DNA from: Pseudo-nitzschia pungens
Lineage: Eukaryota; Bacillariophyta; Bacillariophyceae; Bacillariales; Bacillariaceae
Assembly (NCBI GenBank): GCA_037355855.1
Contig: CM074765.1
Coordinates: 3,348,001-3,412,000 of the forward strand
DNA length: 64,000 bases
Direction of reading: 5' to 3'
This document shows, in pieces, positions 53,116 to 64,000 of this stretch (positions are counted from its first letter, which is position 1; each line of letters starts with the position of its first letter). The position numbers and the translations under genes were made by a program. The notes under the pieces are model-generated. The model saw only the letters and a program-made list of their open reading frames with translations. It had not been told where the DNA came from and did no database searches.

Positions 53116-54864
53116 TTACGGACCGTTAGGGTCTTTGTACTTCATGCCAGCGGGGTCGAATCCGGGCATGGGGAAGCTGGTGGCGAACTTGTTGACACGC
53201 TCGCGAATGTCCTTCAGGGTGGCATCGCCGTCGAGAAGGGCGGCAAAGTCCTTGAGCTTGGGGCCGGATTTTTCTTGGATGGCAAGGGCTGCCTGCAAAA
53301 CCTCGTGCAAGAATTCGCCGATTTGTTCGAAGTCTTCTTCGCACATCTTTCGGGTTGTGAGGGCGGGGGCACCAATGCGGACACCACCGGGTGTGACGGC
53401 GGATCGGTCACCGGGAACGCAGTTCTTGTTGAGGGTGATGCAGACGGCATCGCAGGCCTTTTCGAACTTGGATCCGGTGATTCCCTGGGGCTTCAAGTCC
53501 CACAAAACCAAGTGGTTTTCGGTACCTCCGGAGGCCATCTTGTATCCGTACTTGGACGTGAGTCTGTTGGCGAGGGCAGCGGCGTTCGCCTTGACTTGTT
53601 GCGAGTAGACCTTGAATTCGGGTGTTGCGACTTCCTTGAGCTGGGTGGCAATACCAGCAATTTGGTGCTCATGGGGTCCTCCCTGGAGGGCAGGGAAAAC
53701 GGCTTGGTTGATGAGGTTTTCGAATCCGCGTTCGTCCTTTCGGAAGAAAATCATACCGGCACGAGGTCCACGGAGGGACTTGTGGGTGGTGGTTGTGACG
53801 ATATCGCAGTACTCGAAAGGAGAGGATTGTTCTCCGGTGGCAACCAATCCGGAAATGTGGGCCATGTCCATCATCAACAGAGATCCGTTGGCATCGGCAA
53901 TTTCACGGAATTTAGCGTAGTCCCAGTCACGAGGGTAGGCAGATCCTCCGCAGATGATCATGGCAGGTTTGAAAAGACCGGCATCACGGGCGAGTTGCTC
54001 GTGGTCGACGTATCCAGTGTCGGGGTGCACACGGTAAGGGAGAGACTCAAAGTAGACAGAGGTGGCAGAGACGGCCTTGCGGGTTCCCTCCTTCTTTGAG
54101 TAGGTGTAGAATCCGTGGGTCAAGTGTCCACCGCTGGGCAAATCCAATCCCATGATTCGGTCATGTGGGCGGAGTAGGGCAGTGTAGACAGCAAAGTTGG
54201 CGGGGGAACCGGAGTAAGGTTGGACGTTGACGCCCCACTTTTCAGGGTCCAATCCGTAGGCCTCAAGCGCACGCTTCTGACACAAAATTTCGACCTGATC
54301 GACGACCTCGTTACCTCCGTAGTAACGGGCGTGGGGAAGACCCTCCGAATACTTGTTGGTCAACGCAGATCCCAAGCATTCCATGACGGCCTTGGAAGTG
54401 AAGTTCTCCGAGGCAATCAATTCCAACGAACGCCATTGTCTGTTCTTTTCTTGTTCGATCAAGTCAAACAATTCGGGATCGTGTTCCTCGAGAGGGACAA
54501 GTCCTTTGAATTCCTGAGTTCACATCATTGTTGTTTTGTTCCAATTTTTTAACAAGGCCAAGATTGCGGTTGCGTGATTGTCGTGATTGGTGGCAAGTTA
54601 AGTTGAAAGTCCGGCAATCGAAATTTCGGTGATTGAATTCCCGATTGTTTCATTAGTTAATCAGTGGAAATCTTGTTAGAAAATGTGGAATACAGCAACC
54701 GGATATCGCGACAGTACGACAGGGTTCGGGGCCCGACGAATCCAGAGACGACCGATCCTTTTCTCGTTTTCGTACACCTCGCCATTGGATCTGAGAGTCG
54801 ACAATGGATTTGTTTCTGTGATCATAATCTGGGATTTACTTACCGAGTCTTTGAAAGAAGTCAT
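53116..54864 (-). CDS. SHMT: Serine hydroxymethyltransferase, two exons
   Basis: Exon 1 is 54864-54844 (seven codons, MTSFKDS) and exon 2 is 54513-53116. The 330-bp intron starts GTAAGT and ends ACTCAG, phase 0; 472 residues. Exon 1 is inferred from an in-frame stop just before exon 2 and a perfect donor after the ATG. The enzyme interconverts serine and glycine using tetrahydrofolate and PLP. Signatures are [70 protein letters not shown] and the PLP lysine in [14 protein letters not shown] (Lys about 252). [13 protein letters not shown] near the C-terminus is also standard. There is no N-terminal targeting sequence, so it is probably the cytosolic isoform. Confidence 0.96.
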
Positions 54865-56271
54865 GGTGGATACAGCAATATAACTGGGATCTGGTCGAAT
54901 AATTACTTTATGTCACCCCTTCGGTTTGCAGTGAATGAACTAAGAGCGATATCCTTCGGCGTTTGCGCGTCCGAAACAAAAAAACCGATTGATTGATGGA
55001 ACGTGCAAAAACTTTGGCATGTGTCCGGTGGCTGACAAAGAGAGAAAGAAAGTACGTAGAACCAATCACGTGCAAGAAGTTCACGGTCACGTTCTAGAGA
55101 TACGATTCATTCCCGAACGGTCGACGTACGAGCGCTCCGACGAGATCCGAAAAAAATAATGATAAACCTTACTCAGTCGGAAACACTCGCTACGGTATTA
55201 CTAGTACTACTACGTATTATTTATTTTTTCACAAATTCATGAGGTGATGACCGTAAATGCGACCCGCAATCGTAAAGAATGCGTGGGCCCTACCGGTATT
55301 GGCAACATCATCTACAACATGAACTATGTGTAGAGTACATCAATTCCGATTTTTCCCCGTCTTTGGACCAGAAAGAAGCTCAGGCGTTCTAGAATTGCAA
55401 CGGTTGAGAGAATTCAACTACTAGCTTAAATCAAACTCAAGTCCCATCGCATACCAATATTTCCGTGAATTGTCTCCACCAGAGAAAACCTTTTCCGACC
55501 AAGTCGATGAAAACCCAAAATTCAAACGAATATCCCAGCTGATATTCTGCTCTTAGGTCTCAGTCAAAAAATACAACTCAGTTCAAGTCAATGGAAAACT
55601 AAAAACGAATCGGTCCCTACTGAGGGAAATATTATTGGGTGTAATATCAACGTTAAATATTCAAATTGATTTTATCGAATCAGAAAGATTGTGAACACAG
55701 CCAGCGAAATGCTTCTTCGAACTTTCTTTCTATTTCGTCGAAAAGTGCGATCTAAAGAATGGCACAGCTGATTTGAGCTTCGGTGTTCTTAGTATGGAAT
55801 TATGTTCGTAGGGCTTTTGGCTCACCGTTCGGTTGGAACGAACAAGCCCTGGCACTACGTAGTAGTGGGTCCAACGAAAAAAGCAAGGGACCTCTTGATC
55901 CCATGGTTTGTACGCAGGAGCAAAACAAAACGAAAAAGAGCGAGATTTGGAGTTCAATAGAGTGTGCTAAAAATCATTGATTTCCGGTGATAATCAGTTT
56001 TTTCTATATTTTCTACATGATTCCTCGTTCCTCGTTCTACCGTGTCCCGCACCAATAATATGTAACATCTGCATGATCAGTAAATAACGTGGATAAATAA
56101 CGTGGATATCCATATACTTTGTAGTTACTATATACCAATGACCATCGTTGGTGACATCAAGTTGTTGAAATACCGATTTAAGAATATCCATTCCCGCTCC
56201 CGTGTTGTGTTACTGACAATTCAAACAGCACTTCCTTCGACCATAGGGGACAAAAAGGGGACAAAAATTGC
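54865..56271. other. No gene seen
   Basis: 1.4-kb spacer between the 5' end of SHMT and the 3' end of the secreted-protein gene. AT-rich, with TTACTCAG/GTAAGG-like motifs; short frames without recognisable domains. Confidence 0.5.
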
Positions 56272-57186
56272 TCATGCAAAGAGAGAAAAGATGGATACGA
56301 CAACACCGCTGCTCAAAAATGTTGTCCAATACAAGGCGGTGGTAGCCATCGCTGCTGTGGATGACGATGACGATGATGATGCCAACTTTTCGGACAAAAA
56401 GATGCATTCGTCGTTGGTACAATTAAAGTCTTCATCCACCAATGTCCGGTTCTTGGGTACATAACAATCTACCAAATAGGTGGTTTTGTTAAAATCGAAA
56501 TCTTCCAGACCGAGGGCATTGAAATCCGTACCTCTCAAAGAATCTTCGCATTGTCCACAAGCGACGAATTCATCGCAAGCGTAAAATTCCAACGGCGGAG
56601 AAACAAAGGAAATATTACTCTCGTTTCCTCTGACTCGAACGTTGTATTCCCATTCTTCACTGCAGCCCTGCCACTCAGAATCGGCACTGAGCGAATTATC
56701 GATAGTTCGGTAGGAATCTACACCGAAAATTTCGCAGCCATCAACAACACGATCGAAATAGTCTTCGAACACATCGTCACCGTCATCATCTCTGTGGTCG
56801 TTGTAATGCCGATACCTGTTGTGATGGTGATACCCGCTGTACAGAAAAAATCCTCTGTAGAATCCTGTCCCGTATCCTCCATTGGGGTATTTGCCGTACT
56901 GGCCGTAGTTGCCGTTTTGGTACCCGTTGCTTCTTGCGTAGCCTCCTCCGTAGCCACCGATACTGCCTGAGCTTCCCCACCTACTGCCGGTGCTGCTGCC
57001 ACTGACTGAGCTCCCCCAGGTACTGCTGGTGCTGCTGCCGCTTCCTGAGCTTCCCCACTTACTGCCGCTGCTACTGCTGCTCCAACTGGAACCTCCTCCA
57101 CGACTGCCGCCATAACTTTTCGCGCTTACGCAGGTTGTCGCGAGCAAAAGTATAAAGAGGGAGTTCACGAAGATCTTTTGTTTCAT
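56272..57186 (-). CDS. Secreted Gly/Ser-rich protein, putative GPI anchor
   Basis: 304 residues from the second in-frame ATG at 57186, chosen because it begins a clear signal peptide (MKQKIFVNSLFILLLATTC, cleavage probably after VSA). An upstream ATG at 57261 would bury it. Residues about 23-85 are low-complexity Gly/Ser with repeated GSSxSG and WGSS phrases, then Gly/Tyr/Asn-rich. A His/Arg/Tyr stretch (YHHHNRYRHYNDHRDDDGDD) is followed by a Cys-rich domain of about 120 residues with at least eight Cys and four N-glycosylation sites (NES, NKT, NRT, NCT). The C-terminus has a Ser run and a hydrophobic tail (TTFLSSGVVVSIFSLFA) without basic residues, as in GPI signals. A cell-surface or wall protein is likely; the function is unknown. 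Confidence 0.75.
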   Translation of the reverse strand: MKQKIFVNSLFILLLATTCVSAKSYGGSRGGGSSWSSSSSGSKWGSSGSGSSTSSTWGSSVSGSSTGSRWGSSGSIGGYGGGYARSNGYQNGNYGQYGKYPNGGYGTGFYRGFFLYSGYHHHNRYRHYNDHRDDDGDDVFEDYFDRVVDGCEIFGVDSYRTIDNSLSADSEWQGCSEEWEYNVRVRGNESNISFVSPPLEFYACDEFVACGQCEDSLRGTDFNALGLEDFDFNKTTYLVDCYVPKNRTLVDEDFNCTNDECIFLSEKLASSSSSSSTAAMATTALYWTTFLSSGVVVSIFSLFA

Positions 57187-57697
57187 TGTCGGGAGATTTT
57201 TGTTTCTGTAAAGTATCTTTAACTTTCGATTTTGATCAAGTCTGGTTTTTTGAGATGCCAAATGTGTTTGCCATTACAGAACGGCGTTGGGGCCGCCAAT
57301 CAATAATTCTCATAGATGACCTTGGGTTCTACATCCCGTACATACCGTACATTGGCTACTGCTGCTCCGGAATTCGTAACTTCAAGTCTTGCCAGTATCG
57401 GTTACATAACGGACAAGTTTCCAAACTTTCATACAGGATTCATTCACTTACCATTACGTAAAAGTAAATACCGGTACAGTACACGTACACAGGTCGTATT
57501 TTATTATTTATTCCACGATTATTGATGATGATTGACGATTACGAGTAAGATTACCAGTAAGGTTTACCGTTACCTGTACCAGTAAGGTTTACTTCGTAAG
57601 TTACCCGAAAGACACAAAAAATATCTTTAGTGAGCAGTCATTGAGCAATTCATTCCCGGAATGACAACATGACCATTATTTCCGGATTAGTACTACA
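57187..57697. other. No gene seen; upstream of the secreted-protein gene
   Basis: Contains several TTACCGTTACC/GGTTTAC motifs before the foldback element. Confidence 0.45.
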
Positions 57698-58235
57698 GGA
57701 ACATTATGGAAAAAAGTTTTTTTGAGAAAATTTCCATATTCATGCGCGTTGCGCGCAATAAAATTGATGTATTTTTAACGGCTGTTTTTTGTTGAATATC
57801 CACTTTAACGGCTGTACGAGTACGCAGAGTGTCCTCAAAACTGTCCTCAAAACGTGTCCTCAAAAAGTGTCCTCAACGATTTTGTCCTCAACAGACTGTC
57901 CTCAACCATTATGTCCTCAAAAATTATGTCCTCAACGTTTTGTCCTCAACCTCTATGACTTCAACGTTGAGGTTGAGGACAAAACGTTGAGGACATAATT
58001 TTTGAGGACATAATGGTTGAGGACAGTCTGTTGAGGACAAAATCGTTGAGGACACTTTTTGAGGACAATCGTTTTTTGAGGACAAAGATGACGGTTGAAG
58101 ACCGTTAAATTATGGTCGCTCTTCTTTAAATATAGAAGAGCCGTTATTGCCCTAAGATTTTTTGAGAGTAGTCGCGCGCACAATGCGCATGAAAATGGAA
58201 ATTTTCCAGAAAAGTTTTTTTTTCCATAATGTTCC
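57698..58235. mobile_element. Complete foldback element with TTGAGGAC arrays
   Basis: Ends GGAACATTATGG and CCATAATGTTCC are perfect inverses; CAG on both sides of GAACATTATGG may be a 3-bp target duplication. The left arm holds about nine GTCCTCAA units, the right arm about eight TTGAGGAC units in mirror order, meeting near 57965 (CAACGTTG). The arms would fold into one long imperfect hairpin. It has no coding capacity. The right arm is the same type as 1-230. Confidence 0.9.
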
Positions 58236-60908
58236 AGAATTCTTATCACCTGTCCCCGGGTTTCAGTAGAAATTAGTAGTCGGGGACGTAGAACAGGGGG
58301 ACAGCTGATAAGAATTTTGTAGTACGAAGTAAGTTACGGTACGTGTATTTACGGAGTAAGGTTTACTTCGTACTAGTAGTATTTACCATGCCCATTTACA
58401 ACTGGCGCACCCAAGTCTCAAAATTTATTTTTAAGACTGTAAGAATTACAACGGTATGGGCGGGAATGAATCAATCGCTTATTGCCCGCCGCACCACCAC
58501 GCATCTTTCCAAAGACTTGTCCGACGCTATGACTGAGCACCGGTTTTCACCATAGCGTAAGGACGGAACCTGACTGGGGCTGTAGTAGTGGCAACTCTCA
58601 GGACCACCACCAGCTGCAGCGAGGCCAACAAGCCGTCCCAGACCTGACCCCAAGCAGTGCCACATGTTCAGTCCACTTCAGAGTAGCCTACTACTACTAG
58701 TACTACTACTAGATGCAGTAGAGATATCTCTCATTGGCTCACCCACCAGCATTGTCCATCAGCCCAACCAAGACAATAACGAGGACCATGAGGAGGTCTG
58801 ACCATGGGCCAGATCAACTTAAAAGCTGCTGTTACTACAAGTAAAGTGCCAAATATCTGAACATCCCATCACCATACACCCCGCCACAGTCCAAGAAACT
58901 CTAGTACCAACTTGACCAGGTGCTACATCTTGCAACCACCCAAACTCAACCACTGAGTTGACCAAGTGTTATTAGCTACATCCTAACCACAGACCAGGTA
59001 AAAATGAGTTTACAAGGTGCTAAGAAAAGTGATTCGCACAAGCAAACAAGTTGACCACTTAATGTAAGGGTTCAATCAACAGGTTGAATGCCTTTGAAGA
59101 GGAATTTGATCATTCTGTTCACAGAATATGAGGAATGCTTTGGGGGTAATATCCAGACGTATCAATGAATATCAAATGGAAACTTTGACTTTCATGGAAG
59201 AAGAAATCAAAGCAGCAAATCAAAAAAAGATCAAACTGTTTGTGAAACAATAGGGGAATGAAAAAGGAGAAAGAGAAATATCCCCCTCAAGTTAGTAAGT
59301 TCAAAGGTAGTGAGATGTGGTGAGTGAATAGTGGTTGAATGGAAGCTAGCACTTGTTATCATCAATAGTTCACTGTTGCTGGAACAACAATTCAAGGAAA
59401 CAAATTTCAAGAAGGATCAGAAACAAAGAATGATTTTAATAGGAAGAAAGCAATAGAGAAAGGAGACTATGATAGACATATTGGAGACATTTTGACAAAG
59501 TGCTATGCAAGTCAATCCAATCAAATTTGCAGCCTCTTTCATATCATTCCTGTCATATTCACTAAGGCATGGTATACTTATTCATAAATTCAGAAATACA
59601 TTGAAACTGTGAGCAACAATATGCATGTAGGGAATAGTTCTTTGATCCTTGTTTTCTCTTATTGGAATGATTGAGCTGGGTGACATTGCAGTACACAATC
59701 TTTGGTGTGGGAGTTTGTGACTGTTCTGGTAAGTTGTAGTAGTAGTGTAAACTAATACGAAGTAGTACAAATTGGTTTTGCCCCTCTTTCTGTTTTTATA
59801 CAAGATCAAACTAGTTTTTTCACAGAAGTAGGGAGAGACTGAAACAGATGTGATAATGGGGGTTCACCATGTACAATTCTTCCAACCTGACAATAACAAG
59901 ATTGTTGCTGGCAGAAGAATGGAGACCTTGCTTGTTGGTGAAGCTGCCAAGAAATTCGAGTGCTTGTACTACTAGGCACACCTTCCCTCTAGAGTTCTTT
60001 TGAAAAGCGACCGCAGCAACAGCAGCAGCGCAAAAGGCAAGGATCGGTACAAGAATAGGGAATTTCTGGTGGCTATTCCCTAGTACTAGTAAATACTTGC
60101 TGGTGCCAATTCTTGCGCTCTTGTTTCTTCGACAATTTAATGTCAACAACCATCAAATAATGATAATAATAAATCTATCAAGGTTTGCAAAGAACCCGCC
60201 CTGCACTGCCCCGGCACTCTGTATCAATGGACCGCATTCAAAAACAGCAACCAAGAAGCATAGTGCTGTGCAACGTACAGTAGTGTTATTATCATCAATT
60301 TGAGTGGACGCAGATCAGAGCAATAATGCAAAGATGATTTTTGTACGGTACACGAAAGCGATGCAAAAATTCTCTCATACATTGTTCTCGAGTGCTAGAT
60401 GACACGACGGATTGAACGATTCTCACACTCGCAGACGCCATGCACACACACACACACACACGCACACACCGAATACTACCCTTGACGTCGTTCAGGACGA
60501 GAAGGCCAAGAACGTGTATTCTTCGGGTATTGTTGCAGCACATGTAGTTTCTCAATTCGCATCGCATCGCATCAAAATACATATGTATTCATGCATGTAC
60601 CGTATGCATGCTTGCGTGCAACCACTAGTCATTGGTTTGTTTACATTTGCAGTTTAGAGATTTTACTATCTTGACTAAATTCCTTGCCGGGAAGGATGCC
60701 CAGCAATCCCTACCCAAAAGATTCATCGAGCAATCTTGGACATTCTCTCGATCCGTAGAGTTGTTGCCCCGGGAGGCCACCTGACAAACCCAACGATTCG
60801 ACGGAATGCTACATTCATCGTTTTAGGTCAACAGGCGTCCGCAGAAAGGCTTTTCTAATCTACTCCATTCTGTTTCTAGTAGAATGGCTTGTTCACACAC
60901 TCATTCAC
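58236..60908. other. No gene recognised in 2.7 kb
   Basis: AT-rich with many short frames on both strands, none with a recognisable domain or start/intron structure. Contains TACTACTACTAGTACTACTA near 58690 and a (CA)n tract at about 60438-60462. An unrecognised short or multi-exon gene cannot be excluded. Confidence 0.5.
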
Positions 60909-61894
60909 TCAGTCACCGCCACCATCACCTCCATCACTGCTGTCATTGCTGACAACATTCGGTGGGAAGAGCAATCTCATCTTGTCGATGGACAGGGACT
61001 GCAAATAAACCGTTCCCGGACCTGATTCAACGATGGTTGTATTGATTTGGATTGCAGCGACAAATACAATCAGACACACGCACTGTAACTATAAAACATA
61101 CACAAGCATACACACACAGGCAGATGCAGACAAACACCAGGAACATCCAATGCAAAGCTTGAAGCAACAGGGACGGAAACCACTCACCCGTAAATTCGGT
61201 GTTAAAGATTCCCTCACCACTACAGCACATGGCGGCTATGCCTCCGACCGGACGAACATCCACCTGGACAGACGACTCGAAACACAAGATACTGGTTCCG
61301 TCGACCAGCAGGCTCTCGCCGCTCTTGAGTTCCTTCTTTATCACCGTTCCCATGGCCATCAAAAAGGCCCATTCTCCGTTTTCGACCGTTTGAACGATGA
61401 CTGCAGTAGACCAAGCAACATCGCGTTCGACAATCGCATCCAAAAAACAGAGAGAGAGAGAACAATACAATCAATCCATTGCTGGGTGAGCGGCTCCGTA
61501 CAGTTGCATTGAATTTCGAAATCAGAGTTGACCCATCCATCATCATCCAGACAAGGGAATGTCGTTGTCTTGCCTTGCCATGAGTTACTTACAGTCCATC
61601 CCGCTGCAGCAAAAGGCCGCTGCCGAATTCGCCGGATTGAACCCCGCGCTGACCTGCGTCATGCTCTCGCCAAGCCCGACGGTGGCGCACAGAAAGGAAT
61701 CTCGCAACGCAACAATCTTTCCCGTCGTGGACATGTTGATCGGGACAATGACACCCGGATAGTCGGGCGTCATTCCGATGTAGCCGTCGTTCGAGGTCGA
61801 GTTGGTGTACGTGATCTGAAACAGGGATCCACCACCGGCCAAGCGACCAAAGGTCTTTGCGAGGCCCGCCAGCTTGCAGTCCATTTTCATGCCT

Positions 61895-61932
<38 letters not shown>

Positions 61933-62224
61933 TGTGCATGTACGGCGAAACAGAACGAAGAAAAGAAAGGGGGAGTTGGATGAGGACGCCGACCACGGGG
62001 AGAAAATCTACGGACGTTGATTCATTGGTTCCGGCAGAACAGCAGAAACGGAACGCACCCTCGCTCATGTAGGCCATGGCACCCGAGAAGCACATGATCT
62101 GGCGACCGGCACGCACGGGGAATTGAACGATTTGCGCATCGGTTCCCAGAATGTCGTAGTAGGGCATTTCATCCTCGTAATTGGGCACGGTGGGAGGAAC
62201 CCACAGCTCGAAGCCTTCCAGCAT
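60909..62224 (-). CDS. AIM24/TIGR00266-family protein, four exons
   Basis: Exons 62224-62059, 61892-61593, 61400-61188 and 61021-60909 join to exactly 264 codons with stop (263 residues); all introns are phase 1 with GTGCGT, GTAAGT and GTGAGT donors and AG acceptors. The protein has the repeated beta-barrel pattern of the family: PYYDILGTDAQIVQFPVRAG followed by FSGAMAYMSEG; GGGSLFQITYTNSTSNDGYIG; PDYPGVIVPINMS; LRDSFLCATVGL; LKSGESLLVDGTSILCFESS; and the final GPGTVYLQSLSIDKMRLLFP. A short acidic Gly/Asp tail follows. AIM24 in yeast is mitochondrial and supports inner-membrane organisation; many relatives have unknown roles. No targeting peptide is visible from this ATG; an in-frame stop lies just upstream, so an extra 5' exon is possible. 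Confidence 0.85.
61893..61930. repeat. (TG)n microsatellite in intron 1 of the AIM24-family gene
   Basis: About 17 GT/TG units directly after the 3' acceptor on the plus strand; on the coding strand it is a CA tract just before CCAG, so it lies where a pyrimidine tract would be expected. Confidence 0.9.
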
Positions 62225-63168
62225 AATGGTGCGGGATCAACCTTCCGAATCGAAATCCTGACGGACGGGAACGAGTGAGTGAGTGAGTGAGTCTTCTTTT
62301 GTTGTTTCCGCCGCGGTTCTTGCAAGCAGCTGATACCTTCCAAGTGGTGAGTACGGCCACAACTTCTCTTCTCCTTGTTGCTTCGTAGAATGCTTTGGAG
62401 ATGGATCCGAAAACCACAAGCGAGCGGTTCTTGCGGATGATTCGTTTTCACGACCGCCTCGAAAGAGAAAGGAGCGTGCAGCGTAGTTCACAGAAGGCGT
62501 CAAGAACGAACCAAACAATTCTCCGTTGAAAAAAAGATCTTGTCTTTGGCGTGCTGCCCCCCGACTGCTGTCACAATCCGGGGTCATAATAATTTCTAAT
62601 TTAAAAAAAAAAATTTCCCCATTTTGTTGCCGTCCTTTGTACCGTAATCTTAATGGTAACCTTACCGTAAGTCTTAGTTGGTCTTCGACGTGTACCGAAA
62701 TTGACTCAATCGATTCGATACGACGATAGAAGTACGAGTCGTACGGGTATCGTGTTGGTACGTACAAGCAATTGCAATGTTCTCTGTCGTTAGTCGTACA
62801 AGTAAGTTTATCTCCAGGGCCTATCATTTCAATATTTGACTCGATTGGCTCAATCCAATCAACGCGAATTTATTTCAATCGTACGCAATGACAACACCGC
62901 GATCATCGACATCTTGGCCGATCTGTTTTTGTTGTTGATTGAGAATCATCGCAATCGAGAAACAAGAATTCTTTTCGGGCTTGTTTCGTGACTGTTATCG
63001 ACTACTAAGGTTACTGTGCTTCTTACAACGAAGACGAAACTGACAGTGGAGCAAAACCCATTTCTGCGGAACATTTATTACGTTTGCAAACAGCACTAAA
63101 GTACTGTACCGACACACTAGAGAAACATCCAATCGACACACGCCGTATCGAATCAACCATCCAACACC
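62225..63168. promoter_or_regulatory. Divergent intergenic promoter region
   Basis: 944 bp between the starts of the AIM24-family gene (minus) and the carboxylase gene (plus), so it must hold both promoters. Contains a GAGT tandem (about 62270-62292). No defined box is recognised. Confidence 0.5.
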
Positions 63169-63913
63169 ATGCTCAAGTTGCAGCAGATTGCTCGCCTTCG
63201 GCCCCCCTTCGGAACCTCATTGCCAACAAGACGCTTCTCGTCGATCCCGGTCCGGGTTTCGGCATCGTCCACTCTGGGAGGCGATGCTCGTTCCGACCCA
63301 CACAATCCAAAGCCTTCGCAACGCCACTACCATTCCGGTAGATGCGAATCCTCGGTCGCTTCGTCGTCGTCGCCGTCGTCGTCGTCATCGTTGCCATCGT
63401 CATCGTCGACGTCATCGACACCCCTCTTCGACAAGGTCCTGGTGGCCAATCGCGGCGAGATTGCCTGCCGGGTCATTCGAACCTGCAGGGACCTGGGCAT
63501 TCCCACGGTGGCCCTGTACAGCGTCGCGGACGGACCGAACTCCTTGCACGCGAAAAACGCCGACGAGGCCTACCAGATCGGGTTCGGGAGTTCCCCGAGC
63601 GAGAGTTATCTGCTCCAGGACGAGGTGCTGGACATTGCGCTCCGGTCCGGCGCCCGGGCCATCCATCCCGGGTATGGCGTGAGTCGTGTCGTGTCGTGTC
63701 GTGTCGTGTCTCGTTCCGGTTGGATTGATTCTTTGGGAAACACCTTTCCGGCATCGTTTGATGACGGCGGCTGGTCTCGTCGATGCCGTCGGCGTTGCAT
63801 TTCTCACCGCTCTTTTTCTCTGTTCTCGCCTTTTTCTTTTTCGATTCCCTCGTCACACAATCAATCTACAATGCGGTTTCCGGCTATGCAACTTTTCTGC
63901 TCTCTCCGTTTGG

Positions 63914-63949
<36 letters not shown>

Positions 63950-64000
63950 GCAGTTTTTAAGCGAAAATGCCGAATTCTGCCAGCGAATCCAATCCGAAAC
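63169..64000 (+). CDS. Biotin-dependent carboxylase alpha subunit, N-terminus (probably methylcrotonyl-CoA carboxylase)
   Basis: Exon 1 is 63169-63678; the intron is 63679-63953 (GTGAGT donor, TGCAG acceptor, phase 0); exon 2 starts at 63954 and runs off the window. The family carboxylates biotin using ATP and bicarbonate. After an Arg/Ser-rich mitochondrial-type leader ([21 protein letters not shown]...) and a Ser run, the biotin carboxylase N-terminal domain begins with [20 protein letters not shown] (about residues 88-107). [14 protein letters not shown] and ESYL are closest to methylcrotonyl-CoA carboxylase alpha; AIHPGYG spans the splice junction into [15 protein letters not shown]. Propionyl-CoA or acetyl-CoA carboxylase cannot be ruled out from 185 residues. 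The intron 3' end is a run of TTTTCG units. Confidence 0.88.

Noticed and set aside
53275..54099. 274-codon plus-strand frame
   Set aside because: Antisense to serine hydroxymethyltransferase, without domain features.
50820..64000. tRNA or other small RNA genes
   Set aside because: Scanning by eye found no cloverleaf with TTCGA-type loop and matching arms; a covariance search would be needed to exclude them.

Overview
The window looks like a chromosome segment of a photosynthetic stramenopile, most likely a diatom; this is inference. It is intron-containing and moderately AT-rich. Short introns have GTGAGT/GTAAGT donors. Two nuclear proteins have signal-peptide-like starts followed by a plastid-type transit region, and Ty3-like elements, a Plavaka/CACTA-like transposase and hAT-like ends are abundant. 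No prokaryotic operon structure is visible.

Layout. 1-230 is the end of a foldback element made of TTGAGGAC units. 354-9829 is a hAT-like element with matching ends and an 8-bp target duplication but no transposase. It carries a 181-bp satellite, a long minisatellite, a fragment of a Plavaka-like transposase and a nested, internally deleted Ty3-like retrotransposon (6226-9468). 10256-22520 is a TA-flanked DNA transposon with Stowaway-like ends that encodes a DUF7869-like DDE protein. A LINE (13771-21829) has split that gene, and a nearly complete Ty3 element (14948-20740) has split the LINE. Target duplications at each level allow the order of insertion to be read exactly.

A class 3 lipase gene (23407-24969) stands between transposon blocks. 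26181-42507 is a dense block of tandem repeats with five apparent genes: a two-exon coiled-coil protein, a Plavaka-like transposase and three proteins I do not recognise. It may be one large multi-gene mobile element, but the evidence for its ends is weak. 43040-48893 is an apparently intact, very young Ty3-type retrotransposon with LTRs that look identical and a perfect 5-bp duplication.

From about 48.9 kb the window changes to compact host genes: a putative plastid RluA-type pseudouridine synthase, a RibD-type deaminase with a C-terminal CRM/YhbY-like segment, serine hydroxymethyltransferase, a secreted Gly/Ser-rich putatively GPI-anchored protein, a second complete foldback element (57698-58235), a four-exon AIM24/TIGR00266-family gene, and the start of a biotin-dependent carboxylase alpha subunit (probably methylcrotonyl-CoA carboxylase) that runs off the window.

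The host genes serve riboflavin synthesis, one-carbon metabolism, RNA modification and carboxylation. I see no pathway that links them.
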